NCBI GenBank assembly: GCA_036497785.1
Contig: DASXIW010000274.1
Coordinates: 1 to 34,191 of the forward strand
Direction of reading: 5' to 3'
Origin: DASXIW01 sp036497785
GTDB taxonomy: Bacteria > Pseudomonadota > Alphaproteobacteria > Acetobacterales > Acetobacteraceae
Length of the DNA: 34,191 nt
This document shows positions 1 through 7,761 of this stretch, piece by piece (position 1 is the first letter of the stretch; each line of letters starts with the position of its first letter). Under the pieces are notes generated by a model. The model worked only from the letters and a program-made list of their open reading frames with translations, was not told where the DNA came from and searched no databases. A program made the position numbers and the translations under genes.

Positions 1-48
1 CGGCATCAGAAACCCGGTGTCGCGGTCGATCAGGCGGAAGTTGCTCAT
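1..48 (-). CDS. Transposase, IS1182-like, N-terminal fragment
   Basis: The complement of the first 48 bases reads ATG at 48 and then MSNFRLIDRDTGFLMP, running off the window edge. This is the typical opening of IS1182-type DDE transposases, where a proline-rich phrase leads into the N-terminal domain. Only 16 residues are visible, so the catalytic domain cannot be examined and the family call rests on this short match. The orientation is away from the chemotaxis genes. Confidence 0.6.
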   Translation of the reverse strand, partial: MSNFRLIDRDTGFLMP

Positions 49-138
49 GTACGAAAGGTCCAGGCGGAGAAGGAAGCGAATCAGTCTCCGCCTTCTAACG
101 CACGCATCCGCGTCGCGTTAAGTCCGACAGGCTGCTAG
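1..138 (-). mobile_element. End of an IS1182-like insertion sequence (partial)
   Basis: The first 48 bases encode, on the minus strand, the N-terminus of a transposase that I recognise as IS1182-like, and cheW homology starts abruptly at about 139. The interval therefore looks like one end of an insertion sequence that landed in cheW. A 9-bp inverted repeat (62-70 with 85-93) lies in the noncoding part and may be a terminal or subterminal structure. A CTAG sits at 135-138, next to the apparent junction. The other end is outside the window, so neither the exact boundary nor a target duplication can be established. Confidence 0.6.
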
Positions 139-486
139 CAGACAATTACGCGCATTCCGCTGGCGCCACCGGAAATCGCCGGGGGCTTGAATCTGCGCGG
201 ACCTATCGCGACCGCGGTGGATTTGCGCCGGCGACAGCATCTGCCGTCCGCGCCCACGGGCGTGGCGCGCATGTCGGTGGTGGTCGATCAGGGTGGTGAG
301 GTTTATGCGCTACTGGTCGATCAGGTCAGCGAGGTGATGAGTCTCGCGGCCAGCGTGTTCGAACGCAATCCGGCGACCCTGCCCGCATCCTGGGCGGCTT
401 ACAGCTCCGGCATCTACCGTCTGCAAGGGCGGCTGATGGTGGTGCTGGACGTGGCGCGGCTGCTGGCGCTGTCCTCGGAAGGATGA
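139..486 (+). pseudogene. cheW: cheW, 5'-truncated chemotaxis coupling protein
   Basis: From 139 the frame reads QTITRIPLAPPEIAG and continues through LNLRG, DLRRR and a C-terminal strand around MVVLDVARLL, which is the core of a CheW SH3-like domain coupling chemoreceptors to CheA. A TAG at 136-138 closes the frame upstream, and about 35-50 N-terminal residues of a normal CheW are missing. The break coincides with the insertion sequence end, so the 5' part was probably displaced by the insertion. A TTG at 187 could serve as a start but would give a 99-residue remnant lacking the first strands. Stop at 484-486; cheY follows 9 bases later. Confidence 0.8.
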
Positions 487-495
487 AGGCGCGGC

Positions 496-873
496 ATGGG
501 CGTCTTCAATCTCCGTTGCCTCGTGGTCGATGACAGCCTGGTGATGCGCAAAATCGCCCGGCGGATTCTGGAGGGCCAGGGCGTGCATGTGGAGGCGGCG
601 GCGGACGGGGCGATCACGCTGGAATCCTGCCGCCGGTCCTTGCCCGCCTGCGTGCTGCTGGATTGCAACATGCCGGTCATGAACTGGATCGATTTTCTGA
701 GGGCGCGGCGCCGGGAATTCGGACCGGATCATCCGGCCGTGTTGTTCTGCACCACGGAGAACGACCTGGAATTCATCGAGCAGGCGATCGAGCACGGCGC
801 GCAGGAGTTCATCATGAAGCCGTTCGATGCGGAGATATTGCTGGGCAAGTTCGCGCAGGTCGGCCTGCTGTGA
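496..873 (+). CDS. cheY: CheY-like single-domain response regulator
   Basis: This 125-residue protein is a stand-alone receiver domain. The acidic pocket is D12/D13, the phosphorylatable aspartate is D56 in LLDCNMP, T86 or T87 lies in the CTTEND strand, and K108 is in the IMKPF motif. All key residues are present, so the gene looks functional. The usual MPVMDG turn is altered to MPVMNW, which is unusual for a chemotaxis receiver. A Shine-Dalgarno-like GAAGG lies just upstream of the ATG. The stop codon overlaps the GTG start of cheB (GTGA, 870-873). In family context it would be phosphorylated by CheA and bind the flagellar switch, but no cheA is visible here. Confidence 0.85.
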   Translation: MGVFNLRCLVVDDSLVMRKIARRILEGQGVHVEAAADGAITLESCRRSLPACVLLDCNMPVMNWIDFLRARRREFGPDHPAVLFCTTENDLEFIEQAIEHGAQEFIMKPFDAEILLGKFAQVGLL

Positions 874-1865
874 TCCTGTCCCCCGTGCGGGCGCGTGCCG
901 GCGATGTGGCGCGGGTGATGATATGTGATGATTCCGTGGTGATACGCGGCGCCGTGACGCGCATGCTGGAGGGCGATCCGCAGATCCGCGTGGTGGCGCG
1001 GGCCGCCGACGGACGCCAGGCCCTGGCCGAGATCGCGCGGCTGCGCGGCGAGATCAACATGGTGGTGCTCGACATCGAAATGCCTGTCATGGACGGGATG
1101 GAAGCCTTGCCGCTGCCGCTGCCGCTGCTGCTGCTGCTGCTGCTGCTGCTGCGCGCGGCGCCGGGATTGCGCGTGATCATGGCGAGCACGCTGACCACGC
1201 GCGGCGCGGATATTGCCATGCGCGCGCTGCGCTTGGGTGCCGCGGATTACGTGCCCAAGCCGGCTGCGGCCGCGATCGCCGATGACAGTTTTCGCCGGGA
1301 GTTGCTGGCCAAGGTGAAGGGGTTGGCGCGGCTGCGGCGTGCGCCCGCTTGCATGGCCGCCAGTGCCACGCTGAGTGCCGCGCCGGTGTTGCGGGCGGCG
1401 GGGGTTGGTCGGCAGTTCTACCGGCGGGCCGCAGGCGCTGTTCACCCCATGCCATGCCACGTTGCGCGCGACGGCGAAACGCTGGAGCCCGGCTGCATTG
1501 TTCTGGCACCTGGGGACCAGCATTTGCTGGTGGAGGAGGCGGGCGGCGTGCTGCGCGCGCGGGTGAGCGACGATCCGCAAGAGAATTTCTGCCGGCCGGC
1601 GGTGGACCCGATGCGGCGCAGCGCCAGCCTTGCCTGTGGCGGGCGGGTGCTGGCGGAGATGCTGACCGGAATGGGCCATGACGGGCTGGCGGGCACGCGA
1701 CAGATCGTCGCTGCCGGAGGGACCGCCATCGCGCAGGACGAAGCCACCAGCGTGGTGTGGGGCATGCCCGGCGCCATCGCCTCGGCGGGGTTATGCCATG
1801 CGGTGCTGTCGCTGCCGGCCATCGCCGGAAGGCCGCGAGCCCTGATCGGGCGAAACGCGGAATGA
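870..1865 (+). pseudogene. cheB: cheB, chemotaxis methylesterase, frameshifted with internal deletion
   Basis: The frame starts at GTG 870, overlapping the cheY stop. An N-terminal receiver domain has the acidic pocket ICDDS and the phospho-acceptor in LDIEMPVMDG. The methylesterase domain is broken. The active-site serine motif LVGSSTGGPQALF is present only in another reading frame at about 1405-1443; removing one G from the run at 1400-1404 joins it to the upstream frame. The original frame resumes at about 1456 in ARDGETLEPG, so roughly 100 bases that normally carry the catalytic QHM histidine are missing. The late LTGMGHDGLAG motif with its aspartate remains. The nominal 331-residue frame therefore cannot encode an active methylesterase. 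The receiver also carries a CTG-repeat expansion. Stop overlaps cheR (ATGA). Confidence 0.8.
1110..1151 (+). repeat. CCGCTG/CTG trinucleotide microsatellite in cheB
   Basis: Three CCG codons alternating with CTG are followed by nine uninterrupted CTG codons (1125-1151), giving a PLPLP plus nine-leucine tract. It lies just after the phospho-acceptor loop of the CheB receiver domain, where homologs normally have a short DGMEALPxL segment. The tract keeps the reading frame but adds roughly seven to ten residues. It looks like slipped-strand expansion. Confidence 0.9.
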
Positions 1866-2698
1866 CGCCGCATTCCTTCGAACTGATCGCGGGGTTGCTT
1901 CGCGGTGGCTCCAGCCTCGCGATCGGGCCGGACAAGATCTTTCTGCTGGAGACGCGGCTGGCGCCGATCCTGACGCGCCATGGGATCGCGGATCTGGATG
2001 CGCTGGCGGAGCGGCTGCGGCCCGGGGCGGGCGGCGAGCGGGCATCGCCAGAGCGCGCGGTGATCGAGGCGATGACCATCAATGAAAGTTTCTTCTTTCG
2101 CGACGAGAAGCCGTTTGCCCATGTGCGGATGCGCGCCTTGCCCATGTTGCTGGCTGTGCGGCCGGCCGGCGCACAACTGCGCATCTGGTCGGCGGCCGCG
2201 AGCACCGGGCAGGAAGCCTATTCGCTGGCGATGATTCTGACGGATTTTCGCGCGCAGATGAACGGGCGCAGCGTGGAGATTATCGGCACCGATCTGTCGC
2301 GCGAGGCGCTGGCCCGCGCGCAGGCCGGGCTTTACACGCAGTTCGAGGTGCAGCGCGAGCTGCCGATGCAGTATCTGGCGAAGTATATCCGCAGGGACGG
2401 GCTGCACTGGCGGATTGCCGACGGGCTTCAGGAGATGGTGGCGTTTCGCGAATGGAACCTGCTGGGCGATCTGGGGGCGCTGGGGCAGTTCGATATCGTG
2501 TTCTGCCGCAACGTGCTGATCTATTTCGATCAGCCGACGAAATCCCGTGTGCTGGATGCGATCGTTCGGCAGATGGCGCCGGATGGGCGGCTGTATCTGG
2601 GCGGGGCGGAGACGATGATTGGGCTGACGGATCGCCTGGCGCCAGTGCCGGGAGAGGCAGGCGTGTATGCGCCGGCGGCGATGGTGAGGGCGGCGTGA
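1862..2698 (+). CDS. cheR: CheR, chemoreceptor glutamate methyltransferase
   Basis: This 278-residue protein matches CheR in length and order. An N-terminal helical domain is followed by NESFFFRDEKPF (about 74-85), the SAM-binding motif IWSAAASTGQEAYSLAM (about 108-124, with Q where the family usually has E), IIGTDLSREAL, and the FDIVFCRNVLIYFD strand. It would methylate receptor glutamates using S-adenosylmethionine. I chose the ATG at 1862 because it overlaps the cheB stop (ATGA) and begins the conserved domain; a longer in-frame extension exists but overlaps cheB. Its partner cheB is broken and cheW is truncated, so the adaptation system encoded here is incomplete even though cheR looks intact. 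Confidence 0.88.
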   Translation: MTPHSFELIAGLLRGGSSLAIGPDKIFLLETRLAPILTRHGIADLDALAERLRPGAGGERASPERAVIEAMTINESFFFRDEKPFAHVRMRALPMLLAVRPAGAQLRIWSAAASTGQEAYSLAMILTDFRAQMNGRSVEIIGTDLSREALARAQAGLYTQFEVQRELPMQYLAKYIRRDGLHWRIADGLQEMVAFREWNLLGDLGALGQFDIVFCRNVLIYFDQPTKSRVLDAIVRQMAPDGRLYLGGAETMIGLTDRLAPVPGEAGVYAPAAMVRAA

Positions 2699-2734
2699 GG
2701 CTGGCGGTACTTTCCGATCTCGAATTATTCCATC

Positions 2735-4295
2735 TTATCCCCAATTTCCTCTGAGTTTCCCATCGAAAACGCGTCGGGCGCGGGGAACTTTTGCAAAATC
2801 CGAGATTTCCGGCATCTCCGGCGCCCGAATCCGTACCGAATAATCAGACGCGGCGCAGACTGCCTGCTGGGCTTGGAGTGTCGGTGCCTGAAACCAGCTA
2901 TCGCGGAGCGCTTCCACACGCGGGCTGGTCGGCCAGCCCGGCCAGCCCTGAAGGCCGTTGCCGCGGACCAGTGGATGCCCCGCCGGATCGGCGAAGTCGA
3001 AGCTGGAGAAACAGGTCAGCAGCGCCGACCAGCCGCCCTTGTCCAGCGGCTCGCGGGAGGCGCGCCGCTGCATGACGGTGCCCCAATCGGTCAATGCAAC
3101 ATCCATATCGAAATCGAGCCGGCGGAAGAGATCGGCCCCGACCCGCGTCAGCGCGGCGGGGGCCAGGATGTCGGTGGGCCCAATGAGCCGCATCCGGTGC
3201 GCCCGGTAGTCAGCCTCCTGGAGCAGACGGCGTGCCCGCGCCACGTCGCGCGGGCCGGTCAGCACGTCCAGGCCGGCATTGCTCGCGAACGGCGTGTCCG
3301 GCGTGAACACGCCGACATTCGTCAGGAACCCATCTGGCCCCGGTCCGACCACCGCAATCATGAAATCGGCCTGCACGATCGCCGGATAAAGCGCGCGCCG
3401 TACGCGCAAATCGTCGAACGGTGGATACAAATGGTTCAGCCGCAGCACGCCAGTGAATGGCCTCGTGTCGATCAGGCCAATGGCGACGTTCTTGTTGCGC
3501 GCGAGCAATTCCTGCTGCTCGAGCGACGGCTGCTCGAACCAGTCGATCTCGCCATTGAGCAGTGCTGCGGTCGCCGTCGCCGTGTCGGTGATGATCTTCC
3601 ATTCGACGCGATCGAAGAACACGCGCTCGGGGCCGGCGGTCAGGCTCGGCATGCCGCCCTCGCGCGGCACATAGGTTGGATTGCGCTCATAGACAACGAG
3701 GCTGCCGCTGTTGAACTCGTCGCGCTTGAAGCGGAACGGACCCGATCCCGTCGGGTCGTCGATCTGCTTGAACGGGTCCGTCGCCGCGACCCGTTCGGGC
3801 ATGATGAAGCACGACGAACCGATCACCGACAACGCCTCGAACAGCAGCGGGAACGGCCGGTTGAGCCGGAACCGGATGGTGCGGTCATCGGGCGCGGTCA
3901 GTTCGTCGGTGACCGGCTCAAGCTTCTAGCCGTAGGGGTTGCGCTTCATCCAGCGCCGTATGCCTCGCCACCGCATCGCGGGCAAGTACGCGGGTGCCGT
4001 CGTGAAAGGTGAGACCGTCGCGCAGGGTGATCGTGATCCGCCGCCCGTCATCTTCGACGGCGTGGCCCGAGGCCATTTGCGGCTGCGCCTGGAAATCGAC
4101 ATCGCGGCCGTAAAGCGTGTCGTAGACCATGTAGGCATGGTTACGGGTGATGTTGACCGTCGTCCAAACCGGGTCGAGCGACGTCAGGTTCGCCTGCGGA
4201 ACCATTTTCAACACGCGAGCGCCTTGCCCAAAAGCAACGCGTGCGGCTGCGAGAGCCGTCGCAGCAGCGAGAACATCGCGGCGTTTCAACATCAT
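2735..4295 (-). pseudogene. ABC transporter solute-binding protein, family 5 (peptide/nickel type), degraded
   Basis: The N-terminus (ATG at 4295, preceded by GAGGGG) is MMLKRRDVLAAATALAAARV, resembling a secretion signal. It is followed by LTSLDPVWTT and LRDGLTFHDGT, typical of DppA/OppA-type periplasmic binding proteins. Three lesions are visible. The frame shifts near 3965-3975; the next frame holds an in-frame TAG (complement of 3928-3930) where homologs usually have glutamine; and homology stops near 2851, leaving an unrelated tail to the TAA at 2735. The middle section contains SGPFRF, VYERNPTYV, a long EIDW region and the GGW...CFSSFDFADP segment. About 45 C-terminal residues appear lost. 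No permease or ATPase genes accompany it. Confidence 0.8.
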
Positions 4296-4406
4296 GGCCC
4301 CTCAACCGCCCCCGCGGTTTGTGGCACATGGGCATCTATCTACGCCGCTTTGGCGACCGATTGAGGTTACATCCGACGGAATCCGGCCGGTGTAGTAACA
4401 ACCGCC

Positions 4407-4433
4407 TGAAATAATGGCTCTTCCATCATTTCA
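4407..4433. other. 11-bp inverted repeat with one mismatch
   Basis: TGAAATAATGG (4407-4417) and CCATCATTTCA (4423-4433) pair across a 5-base loop with a single A/C mismatch. It lies in the space between the solute-binding pseudogene start and the gcvP end. It could be a transcription terminator remnant or an operator; there is no adjoining T-run. Function unknown. Confidence 0.35.
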
Positions 4434-4464
4434 AGCGACTGATATTGCACGCGGGGTATACTAG

Positions 4465-4498
4465 CGGGTGTTGACCTATGCTTACAGGTCAACACCCG
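4465..4498 (-). terminator. Hairpin terminator downstream of gcvP
   Basis: A perfect 13-bp inverted repeat (CGGGTGTTGACCT, 4465-4477, with its complement at 4486-4498) encloses an 8-base loop. It begins 6 bases beyond the gcvP stop codon, the expected position for the operon terminator. No clear T-run follows in the minus direction, so termination may be weak or the stem may act mainly in 3'-end protection. Confidence 0.65.
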
Positions 4499-4504
4499 TC
4501 GGTA

Positions 4505-7378
4505 TTATGCGGCTTCCAGCGCGTAGGCCTCCAGCGGCGCGCAGGTGCAGATCAGGTTGCGGTCGCCGTACACATTGTCCACGCGCTTGACGGGCGGCCA
4601 GTATTTGCTGGTGGCGACCCAGGGCAGCGGATAGGCCGCCCGTTCGCGTGAATAGCCATGCGTCCAGTCCTGCGCTGTCACCTCGCGGGCGGTGTGCGGG
4701 GCGTTTTTCAGCGGGTTGTCCAAGGCGTCCAGCGCGCCGGTGGCGATGTCGGCGATTTCCTGGCGGATGGCGATCATGGCGTCGCAGAAGCGATCGAGCT
4801 CGGCCTTGGACTCGCTTTCGGTCGGCTCGATCATCAGCGTGCCGGCGACCGGCCAGGACATGGTCGGCGCGTGATAGCCGTAATCCTGGAGGCGCTTGGC
4901 CACGTCCTCCACCATCACATTCGCCTCGGCCTGGAAGCCGCGGCAATCGATGATGCATTCATGCGCCACCATGCCGGAGGGCGCGGCGTACAGAATGGGG
5001 TAATGCGGCTTCAGCCGGCGGGCGATGTAGTTGGCGTTCAGGATCGCCACCTCGGTCGCCCGGGTCAGGCCGTCGGCACCCATCATGCGGATATAGGCGT
5101 AGCTGATCGGCAGGATCAGCGCGCTGCCATAGGGGGCTGCCGACACCGGGCCGAAGCCTGTCGCGGGGCCGGCATCCGTGCGCAGCGGGTGGTTGGGCAG
5201 GAACGGCAGCAAATGTTCCGCAACCCCGATTGGCCCCACGCCCGGGCCGCCGCCGCCATGCGGGATGCAGAAGGTCTTGTGCAGGTTCAGGTGGCAGACA
5301 TCGGCGCCGATCCGGCCGGGGCTGGTGAGGCCCACCTGCGCGTTCATGTTGGCCCCGTCCATATACACCTGGCCGCCATGGGCGTGGATGATCTGGCAGA
5401 TATCGCCGATATTCTCCTCAAACACACCATGCGTGCTGGGATAGGTGATCATCAGCGCGGCGAGCTTGTCGGCGTGCAATTCCGCCTTGGCGCGCAGATC
5501 GGCCACATCCACGTTGCCGTCGCGGTCGCAGCCCACCACCACCACCCGGTAGCCGGCCATGACGGCGCTGGCGGGGTTGGTGCCGTGCGCGCTGGACGGA
5601 ATCAGGCAGATATCGCGGCCGCCCTCGCCCCGGCTGTCATGCCAGGCGCGGATGGTCAGCAAGCCGGCATATTCGCCATGGCTGCCCGCATTGGGCTGGA
5701 GCGACACGCCGGCGAAGCCGGTGGCCGATGCGAGCCAGCCGGCCAGCCGGTCGATCAGGGCCTTGTAGCCAATTGTCTGATCGGCGGGGGCGAAGGGGTG
5801 GATGTCGGAGAAGCCCGGCAGGGTGACGGGGATCATCTCCGCCGTGGCGTTCAGCTTCATGGTGCAGGAGCCGAGCGGGATCATGCTGCGGTTCAGCGCC
5901 ACGTCCCGGTCTTCCAGTCGCTTGAGGTAGCGCAGCATCTCGTGCTCGGCGTGATAGGCGCTGAACACGGCCTGTTGCAGCACCGGCGATTTGCGGGCGA
6001 GCGTGTCGGGGATGCTGGCGGGCGCGCCGCGCAGCTCGCCGTTCAGCAGCCGCGCGAGGCGGGTGAGGTCCTCGCGCAGCACCGTCTCGTCCAGCGCGAT
6101 GCCGACGCCGGTGTCGTCGATGCGGCGCAGGTTGAAGCTGGCCTTCAGCGCCGCTTCCATCAGCGCATCCGCACGGCTGCCGGCCTCGATGGCGATGGTG
6201 TCGAAGAACTGCTCATGGCGCAGCGTGTAGCCGCCCTGGCGCGCGGCGCCGGCCAGCAGCCGGGCCTGAAGGTTCACCCGCTTGGCGATGCGGCCCAGCC
6301 CTTCCGGTCCGTGCCACACCGCGTACATCCCGGCCATCACCGCCAGCAGCACCTGGGCGGTACAGATGTTGGAGGTCGCCTTTTCCCGGCGGATATGCTG
6401 CTCGCGCGTCTGCAGGGCCAGCCGCATGGCGGGCGCGCCGGACGCATCCTGGCTGACGCCGACGAGGCGGCCGGGCATGGCGCGCTTGAACGCGTCGCGC
6501 GTGGCGAAGAAGCCGGCATGCGGGCCGCCGAAACCCATCGGCACGCCGAAACGCTGGGAGGAGCCGACCACGATGTCCGCGCCCATCTCGCCCGGGGAGG
6601 TCAGCAGCATCAGGCTGAGCGGGTCGGCGGCCACGATGGCCACGGCGCCCAGCGCATGGGCCGCCGCGATCTCGGCGGTGAGGTCGCGCACCGCGCCAGT
6701 GGTGCCGGGATATTGCAGGATGACGGCGAAGGGCTTCGTCTCGCGGATCGCGGCGGCGTCGCCCGGCGCCACGTCAACGAGCGTAAGCCCAAGCGGCCAG
6801 GCGCGCGTGGCCAGCACGGCGCGGGTTTGCGGGTGCAGATCGGCGGCGAGCGCGATCACATCGCTTTTGGCCTTGGAGAGGGCGTGGGCCATGCTCATCG
6901 CCTCGGCCGCCGCCGTCGCTTCGTCCAGCAGCGAGGCGTTGGCGATGGGCAGGCCGGTCAGGTCGCAGATCATGGTCTGGAAGTTCAGCAGCGCCTCCAG
7001 CCGGCCCTGCGCGATCTCGGCCTGATACGGCGTGTAGGCGGTGTACCAGCCCGGGTTTTCCAGCACATTGCGCAGGATTACCGGCGGTGTGTGGGTGCCG
7101 TGATAGCCCATGCCGATCAGCGACTTCTTCAGCACGTTGCGCGCCGCCAGTCCGCGCAGTTCGGCAATCGCGCCGGCTTCGTCGATCGCGGGCGGCAGGT
7201 CCATCGGCAGCTGGGTGCGGATCACCCGCGGCACGGTGCGGCGCGCCAGATCGTCGAGGGAGCTTGCCCCCAACACAGCCAGCATTTCGCCGATTTCCGC
7301 CTCGGACGGCGCCACATGGCGGCTGACGAAGCTGTCGGCCGCCTCCAGGGCGGCGAGCTCGCTCAACGCGTCCATCAT
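4505..7378 (-). CDS. gcvP: Glycine dehydrogenase (decarboxylating), P protein
   Basis: This 957-residue protein is a single-chain P protein of the glycine cleavage system. It decarboxylates glycine on PLP and passes the aminomethyl group to lipoyl-GcvH. The two fused halves expected of the single-chain type are present: an N-terminal half with YTPYQAEIAQGRLEALLNFQ, and a C-terminal half with the glycine-rich SHGEYAGL loop and the PLP lysine K701 in HLNLHKTFCIPHGGGGPG. Length fits the family. The start at 7378 overlaps the gcvH stop (ATGA), indicating translational coupling. It is the last gene of gcvT-gcvH-gcvP, ends at a strong hairpin, and is under the upstream glycine riboswitch. Confidence 0.96.
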   Translation of the reverse strand: MMDALSELAALEAADSFVSRHVAPSEAEIGEMLAVLGASSLDDLARRTVPRVIRTQLPMDLPPAIDEAGAIAELRGLAARNVLKKSLIGMGYHGTHTPPVILRNVLENPGWYTAYTPYQAEIAQGRLEALLNFQTMICDLTGLPIANASLLDEATAAAEAMSMAHALSKAKSDVIALAADLHPQTRAVLATRAWPLGLTLVDVAPGDAAAIRETKPFAVILQYPGTTGAVRDLTAEIAAAHALGAVAIVAADPLSLMLLTSPGEMGADIVVGSSQRFGVPMGFGGPHAGFFATRDAFKRAMPGRLVGVSQDASGAPAMRLALQTREQHIRREKATSNICTAQVLLAVMAGMYAVWHGPEGLGRIAKRVNLQARLLAGAARQGGYTLRHEQFFDTIAIEAGSRADALMEAALKASFNLRRIDDTGVGIALDETVLREDLTRLARLLNGELRGAPASIPDTLARKSPVLQQAVFSAYHAEHEMLRYLKRLEDRDVALNRSMIPLGSCTMKLNATAEMIPVTLPGFSDIHPFAPADQTIGYKALIDRLAGWLASATGFAGVSLQPNAGSHGEYAGLLTIRAWHDSRGEGGRDICLIPSSAHGTNPASAVMAGYRVVVVGCDRDGNVDVADLRAKAELHADKLAALMITYPSTHGVFEENIGDICQIIHAHGGQVYMDGANMNAQVGLTSPGRIGADVCHLNLHKTFCIPHGGGGPGVGPIGVAEHLLPFLPNHPLRTDAGPATGFGPVSAAPYGSALILPISYAYIRMMGADGLTRATEVAILNANYIARRLKPHYPILYAAPSGMVAHECIIDCRGFQAEANVMVEDVAKRLQDYGYHAPTMSWPVAGTLMIEPTESESKAELDRFCDAMIAIRQEIADIATGALDALDNPLKNAPHTAREVTAQDWTHGYSRERAAYPLPWVATSKYWPPVKRVDNVYGDRNLICTCAPLEAYALEAA

Positions 7379-7749
7379 TCGGCCTCCACGAAGGCGGTGT
7401 ATTCATCCTCATCCATCAGTGCGGCGAAGGCGCCTTCATCGGTAAGCTGGATCTTGAAGAACCAGCCGTCCCCGGATGGGTCCTTGTTGACCAGCGCAGG
7501 ATCTTCCACCACGGCGGGGTTGTTCTCGGTGACACGGCCGGCCAGCGGGGCATAGACGTCCGACGCCGCCTTCACGCTTTCCACCACCGCACAGGCCTCG
7601 CCCTCCTCGACCTCGCGGCCGGGTTCGGGCAGTTCGACGAACACCACATCGCCCAGGGCTTCCTGCGCGTGATCGGTGATGCCGATGACGGCAACGCCCT
7701 CCTCCAGCCGCACCCATTCGTGATCTTTGGTGAAACGCGTCTCTGACAT
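7375..7749 (-). CDS. gcvH: Glycine cleavage system H protein (lipoyl carrier)
   Basis: This 124-residue protein carries the aminomethyl group between P and T proteins on a lipoylated lysine. The lipoyl site is K60 in AVVESVKAASD, within the hammerhead fold. The N-terminal TKDHEWVRLE and the GWFFKI segment are family hallmarks. Length is normal. It lies 12 bases downstream of gcvT, and its stop overlaps gcvP by 4 bases, so the three proteins are made from one message. Confidence 0.96.
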   Translation of the reverse strand: MSETRFTKDHEWVRLEEGVAVIGITDHAQEALGDVVFVELPEPGREVEEGEACAVVESVKAASDVYAPLAGRVTENNPAVVEDPALVNKDPSGDGWFFKIQLTDEGAFAALMDEDEYTAFVEAE

Positions 7750-7761
7750 GAAGCAGATCCT

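Noticed and set aside
663..869. Upstream extension of the cheB frame through cheY
   Set aside because: The extra codons lie inside cheY in another frame; GTG 870 overlaps the cheY stop and begins the receiver domain.
4658..7555. A 965-codon open frame on the plus strand opposite gcvP
   Set aside because: It is the antisense shadow of a real, family-matching gene in high-GC DNA. The translation is rich in Arg, His and Gly and resembles no family.
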